From Sorghum bicolor (lineage: Eukaryota > Streptophyta > Magnoliopsida > Poales > Poaceae), in contig NC_012870.2 in NCBI RefSeq assembly GCF_000003195.3, forward strand, positions 26,122,202-26,186,201: a stretch of DNA of 64,000 bases, read 5' to 3'. Every line of letters starts with the position of its first letter. The first letter of the stretch is position 1. Below are positions 1-10,569 of this stretch, one piece after another. The position numbers and the translations under genes were made by a program. Under the pieces are notes generated by a model. It worked only from the letters and a program-made list of their open reading frames with translations, was not told the DNA's origin and searched no databases.

Positions 1-44
1 ATCCCTTAATATTCATCTTAGTGCCTGATCTACTCTCTAATTAG

Positions 45-488
45 GTGAATCATACAAAAATTGAACTGCAGCAAGTTGCTTCCCAGAACGGAATACCTGT
101 CACTGCACTTCCGCCTCCTCCAGCTCCTCCTCCACTGCCTCCAGCATATGTGGCTTCCCCAACTCCAATCCCTTCTCCTGATAATGTAAGTCACCTTTTT
201 GTGGTTGCTACTTATACCTAGCAGTAGATTATTTTTTGTTGAATTTTCTCCCTTCCAACATATGTTGTACACTCCTATACCTTGAACTAAATCATCAATC
301 TTATTAATTGTATTTTCAATTGTTTAATTGCATATCAGGTTGGTACTGTTGGATCATGTGTTGGAGGAATGGAAACTCCGGAGGAAACATTGAGTAAGAT
401 CGCTTATGGAGGCTATCATGGTCATGTGCATGCCACAAGTGGTGGGGGTACATACTGTCCAGAAGATGAGGAATTTCCATTCATTTGA
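45..488 (+). CDS. C-terminal exons of a CACTA-encoded protein (partial)
   Basis: Two in-frame exons are visible. Exon 45-185 follows an acceptor (ttag) and ends at a gtaagt donor. Exon 339-488 follows an atatcag acceptor and ends in TGA at 486-488. The first exon encodes a proline-rich linker (PPPPAPPPLPP, then PTPIPSP). The second encodes a Gly/His-rich tail with YGGYHGHVHATSGGG and ends in acidic EDEEFPFI. Both exons are phase 0 at the junction. The product is probably the C-terminus of the element's transposase or accessory protein, judged from its position beside the subterminal repeats. No catalytic motif is present in this part, so which CACTA protein it belongs to is not proven. Both exons are open, so the element may be recent. 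Confidence 0.6.
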
Positions 489-769
489 CATGTTGTATTG
501 TGGATGACCAGAGACACTTAAAAGTTACTATGATGTTATGTGGTTGTAGTTGAGTTTGGTCAATTTGATGGCACATGTAGTGATGTTTGTGTTATGCCTC
601 TAATGAGATATTGTAACTTATGACAATATGGATTAATGAGTGTTGAATTCTAATGGAAACAATTCATGTCTACTGTGCCCTATTTAAATTTGTATTTGAA
701 TGAATTTAGAATTAAAATATGCATTGTTGCTGGATGGTATGATATGCATGATATTTGTTCCCTATGAAA

Positions 770-1013
770 CATGCCCCTAGGGAAATGACTTTTACAGGTA
801 GGATTGAGCATGGCATGTCGACAGCTTTCCCTAGGGTTGATATTACCCTAGGGAAGACAGTTTCCCTAGAGTTTTCTCGCGACACCCTAGGGCACTCTGG
901 AGTTTCCCGTCAATATTTTCCCTAGGAAGCATTCCTGTCGAGTCACCCTAGGGAAACATGTTTACCTAGGGTATCTAAGCCTTTCCCTTGGGTTCGTGGC
1001 CCTAGGGAAACCA
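770..1013. repeat. CACTA subterminal repeats (CCCTAGGGAAA type)
   Basis: At least ten copies or near copies of ccctagggaaa and its reverse complement tttccctaggg occur in both orientations, for example near 772, 826, 844, 881, 917, 942 and 1000. In En/Spm-like elements, arrays of short subterminal repeats are binding sites for the element's DNA-binding protein. The motif contains the palindrome CCTAGG. The spacing is irregular, 15 to 40 bp. Confidence 0.85.
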
Positions 1014-1071
1014 GAGGATTCCAGTAGTGCTCACAGGTGGGCTCTGGATTTTTTTATTTTTTTTAAATCTA

Positions 1072-1105
1072 TTAACCGAGGCGGACATGACAACCGCCTC
1101 GATTA
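1072..1105. repeat. Hairpin: possible second CACTA subterminal remnant
   Basis: ttaaccgaggcgg and ccgcctcgattaa form a 13-bp inverted repeat (one mismatch) around a 9-nt loop. GAGGCGG-type inverted motifs are common in the subterminal regions of grass CACTA elements. A further gcccgcctcc and a gtagcagtg that loosely resembles a TIR follow by 1200. This may be the end of an older element into which, or beside which, the first one inserted. No clean TIR is visible. Confidence 0.35.
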
Positions 1106-1209
1106 ATGCATGGTTTACTATAGCCTTATATCAGAGACGTTTTGTTTGCGCGTCTTCTAAAATCTAAAACGCCCGCCTCCTTAAAAATTAATGTAGCAGT
1201 GTCTCCTCT

Positions 1210-1888
1210 CTGTGAACTCCCACTATGTGACAGAAAAAATCATTCTCACTTGATGAGAAGTCAAATATTAATGTTAACCAAATATATATATACAATATTA
1301 ATATTTATGATACCTAATAACTAAATAGATTCTTGATTATATTTTTTAAAAAAATTATTTAAAATTATAAATATGGTATTTTTTTATAAATCTAGTTAAT
1401 TAAACTTAAAAAGGTTTAGTCAACATGAATCCCATGGTGCTGGTGACCGAGGAGAAGTGATTCAACGACCTGACTGCGTACATGACTACATGTGCATGTG
1501 CAGCTGCTCGTTTTGTCTTGTGGCGGTCGACATGCCCTCAGTATCGAATGTACAGATTGGAATCTGGAAAATCTTAGATCTGATCAAGTGGCCTGAACTG
1601 AATTTGAATATAATATATTCGTCCACGAAACGCGTAGTACTACAGTGGAATGCGGGGATCGGGATCAGCTTATCCAAATTGGCCTTGGCAACATGCATGC
1701 ATTGACTGGCATGCAGATCGAGACGGAAAAACTAGATCACGAGTCTCTGCCCGGAAGCAGATTCGGCAGTGGCCAAAGAAGGCGATAGTGGCGCGCGCTT
1801 TAAATCTTTGCACGTCATCATCTCCTCTTCAGTTCACGGCTCCTGCTTGCCGCGTACGTAGTTATTATGACAAGTACACCGTTTCTAA
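1210..1888. other. Intergenic sequence, nothing recognised
   Basis: AT-rich to mixed sequence without a convincing coding frame, repeat or RNA gene. Short open frames here are not supported by composition or motif. Confidence 0.5.
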
Positions 1889-2233
1889 GGTCCTGTTTAG
1901 ATTGGAGATGAAAATTTTTTGGGTGTCACATCGAATATGTCGGAAGGATGTCGGGAGAGGTTTTTAGAAATTAATAAAAAAACAAATTACATAGCTCGTC
2001 AGAAAACTGCAAGACAAATCTAGTAAGCATAATTAATCTGTCATTAGCACATTTGGGTTACTGTAGCACTTAAGGCTAATCATGGACTAACTAGGCTTAA
2101 AAGATTCGTCTCGCGATTTTCAACCAAACTGTGTAATTAGTTTATTTTTTATGTACATTTAATGTTCCATACATTTGTCCAAAGATTCGATGGGATGGAT
2201 AAAAATTTTTTAGATGGGAAACTAAACAGGGCC
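1889..2233. mobile_element. Tourist-like (PIF/Harbinger) MITE
   Basis: A 345-bp element begins ggtcctgttta and ends taaacagggcc, an inverted repeat. It is flanked on both sides by TAA (1886-1888 and 2234-2236), the 3-bp target duplication of PIF/Harbinger elements. The interior is AT-rich and noncoding. This 'cctgtttag' family is widespread in grasses. It depends on a transposase supplied elsewhere. Confidence 0.85.
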
Positions 2234-2323
2234 TAAAAAGAAAACTTTCGTTTGTTAGGCCGGTACGTTTCTTAATTTGCCTACTGCTAGCGAATGTGGA
2301 CTTGCCTTGTACAATACATGTTA

Positions 2324-2567
2324 GTTCCTTGTTTAGTTTCTAAAAAAATTTGCAAAATCTTTCACATTCTCTGTCACATCGAATCTTGTGGCACATGCAT
2401 GAAGCATTAAATATAGATAAAGAAATAACTAATTGTACGGTTTAGCTGTAATTTATGAGACAAATCTTTTGAACCTAGTTAATCTATGATTGGACAATAT
2501 TTGTCAAATACAAACGAAAGTACTATAGTATCCATTTTGCAAAATATTTTGGAACTAAACAAGACCC
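2324..2567. mobile_element. Second, more decayed Tourist-like MITE
   Basis: About 244 bp bounded by ccttgtttagtttc on the left and ggaactaaacaagaccc on the right, which are inverted copies. The internal 'cacatcgaatcttgtggcacatgcatgaagcattaaa' segment type is typical of the same grass MITE superfamily. A left TTA is present, but the right duplication is not preserved. It lies about 90 bp from the previous MITE. Confidence 0.7.
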
Positions 2568-4356
2568 GTGAGGGGCAGTTTGATAATAATAAACGGAATG
2601 GAAGAAATTATTTACTCTTTAATATTATTACAATTGCAAACATGTCAATATATATTTACCACGGGAAATATAGCTTATTATTATGTGGTAGGTATCCAGA
2701 AAAAAAAATTATAGACTACTTGCAACTTCGAAATTTAATTCAATGATCTTGTCATGCGTTCGGATTCATCTTGGCCTTTTATTAATACTAGCAAAACATG
2801 TCCGTGCATTGCAACGGAAGAGAAAAGGTTATCAAATATTTATAAAAAATAGAGACCAAAATAATACTTACTTTATCCTTTTTATAAATTTTAAAAGTTA
2901 TAGTTTATTGTAAGATGACTATAACATTCAAAATATATAAGTTAATGTTGGTAAAAATATGAGAATGTCTTTATTATACTAGTACACGTTGTTACAATTA
3001 AATATCAAGTTCTTCCTCTGATGTCTACTGCAGTGCTACCCAAGCCGCTCCTCGCTAGTCATGACGCATCCTGGCCATCCCTTGCCGCTTGTGCCGCCCG
3101 GTCCTCCCTTGCCGCTCGCGCCGCCGGCTCCCTCAGGAGCCCATCACCATCTCCTTTCTGTGCTTCCACCCGGGGAAGCGGCCTCCTCTGGTCCTCCCCA
3201 AACCTAGATTGTTGTCCACTGCTCCGTTCACCTGGATTTCTCGCGGGCTCGTATGCGGCAGCCGCATGAGCTCGGCTCTTCGAGGAGATGGCGCGGCCCT
3301 AGGGCAGCGTGGATGCATCTGAGCACACGCGCACAGGGGAGGCGATGGCGCGGGTACCCTGGCCAACGAGTGCAGAGGCGGCAGCGCAAGCGCCTCAGGC
3401 TACCTACAGGCGCGCTCTCCTTGGATGTCCTCTTCGATCCTTTCTCTTATCTCGTCGATTCTTTCTTTGAGATCGTCTTTTATTAGAATCATTTTTTGTC
3501 GATTGCTGTGGAGGTCGACATAGAATCAATTTTTGTTGATTGTTGTTGAGCTCTGCAGAGTATTAATTTCACTTTATAAGTTGTTTTTCTAGCTAGATTT
3601 AGTCTGATTTGGATTGGATTTGGATTTAGATCGATGTGGTGGATTTGATTCAGTCTCAATTTGGTCCCTTGCACTTTGCTTGGAGATTTGAAAAATCTTG
3701 AGCACATAGATTTGTGAGAAATCTAGTTGATTTCAGAGTGTGCATGGCTATGGATTGGGCATGAGAAGAGATAATGCGGAGGCCAGGCAAACACAGAAAA
3801 TTGGTTTCTATATTTCTATTGTATTTCTGTGGGTTCGGTCTCGGTCTCTTAGCTCTGCAACAAGGTGTTGTTTATCCTGGTACATGCGTACGACAACAGA
3901 TACATTTATTTGTAGGTTAGATGACAAAACTAATTAAGATTTCAGTCAACGGTTTGATTAGTTGAACTATTGATTGATCAATATTTTAATAACAGAAAAG
4001 TTAATGATCAACTGGTTGATTTACTGGTTGTGATCAACCGGTTTTTGGGCTGTGTGATACGGAAGCAACGGTCTCTCACCCCTCCCTCCTGCGATCATAC
4101 TGATGCGTGCGTGCGCGATCCCTGCCTAATACAGGAACGCGAGCATGGAACACCCTGCGACAATCTCTGCTCTCTCACCTCCTTGTGTGGATTTTGTTTT
4201 TTTAAATGTCTGAAGAATTTGTGAATAATTTGTCATAAATTTCTCTGATGTTTGGAATCCATAGAAATAATTTGTAAATCTTTTAAGAAATTTGACATAT
4301 TTTTGTGTTATATTTCCAAATTATATCACTCTGTCCAATAAATTACACTAAAAAAT

Positions 4357-4358
<2 letters not shown>
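2568..4358. other. Intergenic sequence with a GC-rich island, no gene recognised
   Basis: Positions 3021-3480 form a GC-rich island with overlapping open frames on both strands that look compositional rather than coding (Ala/Ser/Pro/Arg-rich, no domain). The motif gtccgtgcattgcaacgg near 2800 resembles a short repeat common in grass genomes. The remainder is AT-rich and featureless to my reading. Confidence 0.4.

Positions 4359-4418
<60 letters not shown>
4359..4418. repeat. (AT)n microsatellite, left of gap
   Basis: An uninterrupted AT dinucleotide run, followed by gtgtgtgta and agagagag tracts. It lies about 120 bp left of the scaffold gap. Confidence 0.95.
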
Positions 4419-4426
<8 letters not shown>

Positions 4427-4538
4427 ATAGAGAGAGAGAGAGTGTGAGACTATATAACACAAAAATATCAACATTAAAATAATATATAGAAAGACTGTTT
4501 GTCTGTGTGTCTACAGAGAGAGATATATACATATATTT

Positions 4539-4638
4539 NNNNNNNNNNNNNNNNNNNNNNNNNNNNNNNNNNNNNNNNNNNNNNNNNNNNNNNNNNNNNN
4601 NNNNNNNNNNNNNNNNNNNNNNNNNNNNNNNNNNNNNN
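4539..4638. other. Assembly gap (100 N)
   Basis: Exactly 100 N characters, a conventional placeholder size. True distance and content are unknown. The gap sits between AT-rich microsatellites, which probably caused the assembly break. Confidence 0.98.
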
Positions 4639-4673
4639 AATATATCTATATATATATTGAAAAACTCTTAAAA

Positions 4674-4690
4674 AATATATATATATATAT

Positions 4691-4779
<89 letters not shown>
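4674..4779. repeat. (AT)n microsatellite, right of gap
   Basis: An AT run of about 105 bp with one 'agat' interruption near 4690. It directly abuts the left inverted repeat of the candidate element that begins at 4780. Confidence 0.95.
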
Positions 4780-4781
<2 letters not shown>

Positions 4782-4989
4782 ATTAGGAGCATAGGGCTTT
4801 CAATAACTAGAGGAAGCCCTGAACTAAACTGTAGGTATCTGGTTCCACCCAACCTGCATTCAAGAACCATTGATCTGTCTTCATATGTGGTCCTAGCCCC
4901 ATCCTAAACCTGGCCACGTGGTTTAGCCCAACCAGGAAGCACCTAGACGTGTTTCAAATTTATTTGAATCTCGTTTTTTTCTCCTCTCA

Positions 4990-5860
4990 ACACGAGAGCA
5001 GCGAGATCCAAACATGCTCACCCACCCACCTCTCCACGACGGTGTCTCCCGGTCAGCGGCGTCCCTCCTCCAGCGAAGCTTCAAAGCAGGAGGCTCTGTG
5101 CACACGACCTGTGTCATAGCAGGACGCTCGGCAACGGCGACGGCGTGGCCACCGGATGCGGCAGATATGGCAGCGGCGTGCCCGGCCCGTACGGCGCTCC
5201 TCTGCTCGACAGTGAGCAATCCCTCCGCCCCAGCAGATCGACAAGGTGCCTCCTTTCCTCCTTCCTTGCTCGACCCCCTTCCTATCTCCGTCAAAATCCA
5301 GAGCTCATGGCGAGAACTTCGCTGGTGAGCAACTAGAGTACCGCGTGACCCGTGTGACCTGGACCCAAAGGCGCCTCGCTAGTGCAGAGCTGCAGATTGG
5401 TTTTTTAATTATTTTATTCATCTATGATATTTAATGTCTTGAATAATTTTGAATTGCAGCTCGTAATTGACATCCCTTCTCTCATCACGGTGTTTCTGTT
5501 TGGATTTGATGCTTCCTGTCGTGTTCTGCTTATTTGATCCGTTGACAAGAAATTTCAGAAGGGCAGGTGTTCTTTTCTTTTTCCTTTCTTGCAAAAAGTA
5601 GTAGCTAAATCCATAAATTTAGGATATATGAAATGGGATTTTGGAGTATCTGGACAGCTTGTGGATCTCATAGCTAAGGATCTCCTGGCGGCCCTGGCCG
5701 CAGTCAAGCCGGTAGGGAGCGCGGCAGCCTAGCAGTGCCGGCGGCGGTCAGGACCCCCACGGCTCGCCCGACGCTGTGGAGCCAAAGGTCATTCCTGGCT
5801 GGGAGCAGCCACCATCCGTGTCCATTCTTCCTCCTCGCGCTGACGAACCTTGTAGGAACT
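4990..5860. other. GC-rich segments inside the candidate TIR element
   Basis: Two GC-rich stretches, about 4990-5330 and 5650-5860, contrast with the AT-rich remainder. They contain short overlapping frames on both strands and no motif I recognise. They could be captured host fragments, as in Pack-type elements, but I could not identify a donor. Confidence 0.3.
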
Positions 5861-5902
5861 AGAGCAGCAAGAACAAGAGGATCCAGAAGAGGAACATACT
5901 AG

Positions 5903-6110
5903 ATGCATAGAAATTGAAATCTTATTTTCTGGATGCATAGAAATTAAAATCTTAATTCTTTTTATGCATGCAAATGGAATTCTTTTCATCCAAATTGTGA
6001 CTTTTTCTATGCTTATCTTTGACATAGTGTGAATAAAATTGAAATTAATTTTTTGGGTGCATAGAAATTAAAATCTTAATTTCTTGGATGCATAGAAATT
6101 GAAATCTTTG
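5903..6110. repeat. Local repeats of a ~30-bp 'gatgcatagaaatt' unit
   Basis: Units beginning tgcatagaaatt(g/a)aaatctt recur at 5904, 5934, 6058 and 6089, with spacings of 30 and 31 bp within each pair. The same tgcatag/ctatgca word recurs in inverted orientation throughout 6100-9950. Confidence 0.7.
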
Positions 6111-6999
6111 TTATGTTTCTATGCCTTTCTTACTATTGCCCTGAAACTTCTCCAGATTTTGTACTTATTATGTTTATATGCATCCGCTCGACAATTTAGG
6201 GGGAGCATGTTAGGCTTGTTCCTGGGTTTATGCATGAATTTTGGTTCTATGCTTGCTGAGTAAAGTTCATGCATAATTCATCTCTATTCATTGAAATACT
6301 AATTTCTATGCATTATCTGTGCTGATGATTTCTATTCAATCTGATGGTTTATGCTTCACTCTATATATTATTTGCAGATTTTAAATTACTAATTATGTTT
6401 ATGAAAATCAATTAATTACTACTTGAACATCTCCTAAAGAATTATTACGATGCTAAAATATTTTTTTTGTTGATTTTGTGTGTCTATACTTGCGGGCGTA
6501 AGTTTCTATACAATAGCTAAACTGATATATGGTATACATTATTGGTATATATTTCTATACATTGTTGATACATAATTTGATATATTATTGGAGCAATTTC
6601 TATGCGGTTTTTATGTGGTAACAAAATTAATCTTTATTCACTAAACAACTAATTTCTATGTGTTGTCGGCGCCAAAAACATTTCTGTGCATTTTGACTAA
6701 TAATCTATGAATCTTATAGCCCATCACAGCCCACTTTTCAAATCTTATAGAAAATGAGATCATCTTCATATTTTACGTGTGTGATTTCCATGTTCTATGT
6801 ATTGTTCCTATATTAATTATACGCCACTTATAGTGGGAAGTATGATGTCGGTGGACGCAATTACGGTTATGTAGAATAGCCATCTTGTGGAGTGGTTTTA
6901 CGTGGTCACAAAATTAACTTTTATTCATCGAACCACTAATTTCTACGTAATGTCAGGACTCGACGACATGGACTCGGTGCGGGCGGTGCACACCTACTC

Positions 7000-7260
7000 G
7001 TCGGCGGATGGTTCCTGGACCGACAAGGCGGGTGCGGACGGTGCACACCTACTTTGCCTGCCCCGAGCATCTGCACAGCTAGAACCTACTGCTGCTCTGT
7101 TGTCTCCTGTCTATTGATGTCGGCCACTGCAGGATGCTACAGCTGTGCAGCACATGCAGATTCTGCAGGGCGGAGGTGCCTGTCCATGGCGTCACAATGG
7201 CAGGAGCTTGAGCACCAGGCGCCATGTCCCTTCCCTTCCCCGACACGACATTTTTATTAT
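7000..7260. other. GC-rich patch, no gene recognised
   Basis: A GC-rich island with a direct repeat of gcgggtgcggacggtgcacacctact-type sequence (near 6980 and 7030). Frames here have no domain. The surrounding 6110-9950 sequence apart from the module copies shows nothing coding. Confidence 0.3.
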
Positions 7261-8394
7261 TTTGTTTATAGATTTTTAAGTTATTATGCTTCAGTGCATA
7301 AGTTTCTATGCATGGCTAAACTATAACACACTTTTATACAGTTATATACATAGTTAGAGCACCTTTTTATGCAATGTTGATGCTTCTATTTACAGACAAA
7401 TTTGTTTATGTGCTTGCATATACGAGTTTCTATGGATAGTAATTATGATTTGGACTAAATAAATAATGGATTTCATAAATTGTTATCATGTGTTTTGATT
7501 TTCTATGCTTCTTGAGCCAACCGTGTAATTAAGAAATCATCTGGAATTCTATACATTGTTAGAGCACATTATATACATTGTTGGAACATAATTTTATACA
7601 TTTATATATTGTTGGAACTCTATATGTCTTATGCTTTCAATTTTCTAGTATTTGCATCAATGTGAGTTTATATTCTAGCATTAGTGAGTTTCTATGCATA
7701 CATTCAATTTTATTTGATAAGAGGCTAAAATTGCCTGTTTTTTTGTGAAACTACATATATGAGCGTGGTGCCAATTGGCGGTGGCGGATGGGGGCGTGGA
7801 CAATGGTAATGGCATAGCGCGGTCAAGGATGTCTTCCACAGGTCCACTTTTGATTTTTTTATACTTCTTGAGTCATAGTTTCTATGCCATGGATCTTTAT
7901 GTTTTGATTCAATTTAGTGTCTATGCATTATTCCTCTATTAATTGTATGTCCCCAAAGTGACAAAATGGTTTGGGTTGTGTTCGTCACGTTTTTTTGATA
8001 AATAAATCTCCTACATGGGAGGGTTTTATTAGGTTCTATACATTGTTTCTCTATTAATTATACATCCACAAAAGTAGGAGGAAAAGGAAAAGTTTGTGTT
8101 GGGACTATAATACATTTTTGTGCATATTTTATACGTCGTTGGGTGGATGCGGCCAGCTAGTCGAAGGAATAGGTGAATTTTTTATGAACGTGAATTATGT
8201 TTTTTGCTGTATAAAAATATTTTGTCACTGTAACTTGGTATATATTGTTGGTATACAATTCTACAATTAATTTATAATTCTATACATTGTTAGAGCAGGT
8301 TTTATGTGGTAAAAAATAACTTTTATTCACCGAAATACTAATTTCTATGTAATGCAATAAAAACATTTATGCGCATATTGACTACTAATTCTAT

Positions 8395-9310
8395 GGTGTG
8401 AGTATGGGTAGTAATGGTGTTGTTGTAATCGGCCCCCATACTATGAAGCATGATGTTACAGAGAATAATGATTGTGTCAGGTGAAATATCCTATCTCGTG
8501 GAGAGGTTTTTACGCATCAATAAAAAATATTGTTATTTATTCAACTACTAATTTATATGCAATGTAGCACTAAAAATCTTTATGCGCATCTTGACTATTG
8601 ATTCTATGTACCTAATCGGTAAGAGTTTTTGTGCGCCATTGTAAGGGTTTTTGTGCCTGCTCAAAACATGTTTCTATGCCTTTGTTGTGGTGTAGGATGG
8701 TCAAAAGGATTCCTCTATTTGGTGTGAGGTCAATGGTGGCTCGTCATAGGACATGGCTTTGCGACGTCCGCAACTTCCTTGGCTTGTGACAATGGCGTAG
8801 TTTGATATTCGATATAGTTGATAGGTTAATGTAAAAAGTTAGTTTTTCATATGTCGTGGTTATATGTTTGGATGATACGAGTGAAACTATTGGTTTCTAT
8901 GTAACCTCTGTTGGGTTTCAATATTTTGGTTGACTTAGTGTCTATGCATATTATGAGTTGGGAACATTATGGATAGTCCACATCTAGTGTGTAGTGTTTT
9001 GTATGTTTCATTCCCCTAGAGGGAATTATGGTGTAAGATTTTTATACATTGTTGCTCTATTAAATAAACATATCCTGGTGCAAAGAATGGTGTGAGTATG
9101 GGTAGTGACGGTGTTGGTTGTAATAGGCCCCTGTAGCAGAAAGCATGATGTTGTTACAGACAATCATGATTGTGTTAGGTGGAATGTCCATCTCGTGGTG
9201 AGGTTTTTACGCAGCAACAAAATTAATTATTATTAATTCAACTACTAATTTATATGCAACGTGGTACTAAAAACCTTTATGCGCATCTTGACTATTAATT
9301 CTATACACCT
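8395..9310. repeat. Segmental duplication of ~220 bp (8395-8615 and 9089-9310)
   Basis: The two segments share ggtgtgagtatgggtagt, then a gttgtaat(c/a)ggcccc block, a gcatgatgtt...acaga block, and a full copy of the dispersed module. The offset is about 694 bp. They are more similar to each other than to the other module copies, so this duplication is younger than the array. Confidence 0.65.
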
Positions 9311-10569
9311 ACTCGATCCTCACATGTCAGCATTCAAATTTTGGAGAAGACAAGATCGTCTCTATGTGGAGATGTTTCTATACGGTAACAAAATTATTCT
9401 TTATTCATCCAACCACTAATTTCTATTCAACGTTGACACCAACACTTTCTTACATGTTTTGACGAGTGATTCTATATATTTAATAAGCCGTTACGTGTCA
9501 TGATTCAAATTTCAAATTTTAAAAAACACATGATCGTTTCTATGTTTCTCACTCACAAGATCTATTCGTAGACGAATGCATAAAACTTTGTCTCATAGTG
9601 CACAAAATTATGAATTTTATTTTTTTTTCAAAAATATATTCACAATGGATCTTGAATCGTGCACAAAAATATCAGGAGTTCAATGGTGAAAACCATTTTT
9701 AAATCCGATTTTTCGTTGAGAAATTATTGTGAAAAAACAGAAGAGATTAGAGTGGACGCAAACATGTAGACACATGTCAGTATATGTCAGTCTATGTCAG
9801 CTCTTGTCAGGTGTAACATCCAGATTGTAGAGAGGTTTTTATGCAGTAACGAATTAGTTTTAATTCATCCATCGACTAATTTCTATGCAACATCGCGTCC
9901 AAAACTTTCCTATGCAGTTTGACCTAGATTTTCATGCATCCGATTTGAGAGGGTCCACTGCGGTCCCCACCTACTGTGCGCGTCAGCTCTGTTAACCTAA
10001 ATGGGTGGACTGAGTGGCATTGGTTGAGTGCCTGGGGTCCCCCACTTGTGCGCAGATAGGAGTTGGGTGGGCTATTGGCCGGGGTTTCCAATAACTATTT
10101 GTAGCCCTGGGCTCCCAATATACCAACCCTAAGTGTAAGTGTATGAAAAAAATTGGTTGATGGAAAGGGCTAAAACAACTTATTGTTGGGTAGACATCTC
10201 CTTTAATAAAGTAAGTTTTATTTCTAATCAAAATTATAAGTTTTATTTCTAACCAAAATTATATCAACAACTGGGATATGAAATACCTTTTAATTATTAG
10301 AAAAAAGTAAATGTTTCAATTAATATTTATTTCATAAGAGAAAAACAAACAGACAAGAATAAAAATAAATCTCGATGGGCATCTTGAAGACCCGTTCCGA
10401 TCCTTACACGCAGCCGCAGCTCGCGTCGTCAAGGTCCAGTCCAACTCACGATGCATCTTGATGGCCGAACCCACCGGCAGTGTCGGGGACGCCGCCTCCA
10501 CTACCGCCTTTGCAGCGGCCACGGCCAGGGCCGTCGAGTCCTCTCCCATGCTCTCCCGGACGACTCCGC

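Larger units (their letters stand above)
1..1029 (+). mobile_element. 3' end of a CACTA (En/Spm-like) DNA transposon
   Basis: The element ends at 1029 with ggattccagtagtg, the reverse complement of a CACTA-type terminal inverted repeat (CACTACTGGAATCC). About 240 bp of dense subterminal repeats lie just inside it, and the last two coding exons of an element gene (45-488) lie further in. This order of gene, spacer, subterminal repeats and TIR is the standard CACTA 3' end. The 5' part, including the transposase gene, is outside the window, so the expected 3-bp target duplication (right copy would be ctc, 1030-1032) cannot be checked. Orientation is taken from the exon strand. Confidence 0.85.
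6607..9945. repeat. Seven dispersed copies of a degenerate ~110-bp module
   Basis: Copies begin near 6607, 6893, 8298, 8505, 9200, 9370 and 9831. The consensus order is a 'ggtttttatgcagtaaca' block, 'aaaattaattttattcat', 'ccaactactaatttctatg', an 'aaaaacttttatgcgca' block, then 'ttgactattaattctat'. All copies are in the same orientation at irregular spacing. No coding frame is conserved across them. Divergence between copies is high, so the array is old. Confidence 0.7.
4780..10121. mobile_element. Candidate 5.3-kb TIR element of unknown family
   Basis: Positions 4780-4820 and the reverse complement of 10081-10121 align over 41 bp without gaps with about 29 identities. The blocks atatt, ggagc, agggct and a later ccc are shared. 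A cacccaac block continues further in on both sides after a 14-nt offset. The interval between them coincides with the region filled by the 'ttctatgca' module. No transposase-like frame is visible inside, so if real it is non-autonomous. No convincing target duplication can be fixed because the left flank is an AT run; TA flanks both ends, but this is uninformative. The superfamily is not assigned. Confidence 0.4.

Noticed and set aside
2790..2830. gtccgtgcattgcaacgg motif as a defined transposon end
   Set aside because: The motif is common in grass repeats, but no partner end or duplication was found.
3021..3486. Overlapping plus-strand frames of about 80 codons
   Set aside because: GC-rich composition gives open frames on both strands, with no motif.
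4646..4870. 74-codon minus-strand frame rich in Ile-Tyr
   Set aside because: It is the translation of the (AT)n microsatellite.
4780..10121. Mutator-like element with 9-bp target duplication
   Set aside because: The 9-bp flanks do not match, and no MULE transposase is visible; the superfamily was left open.
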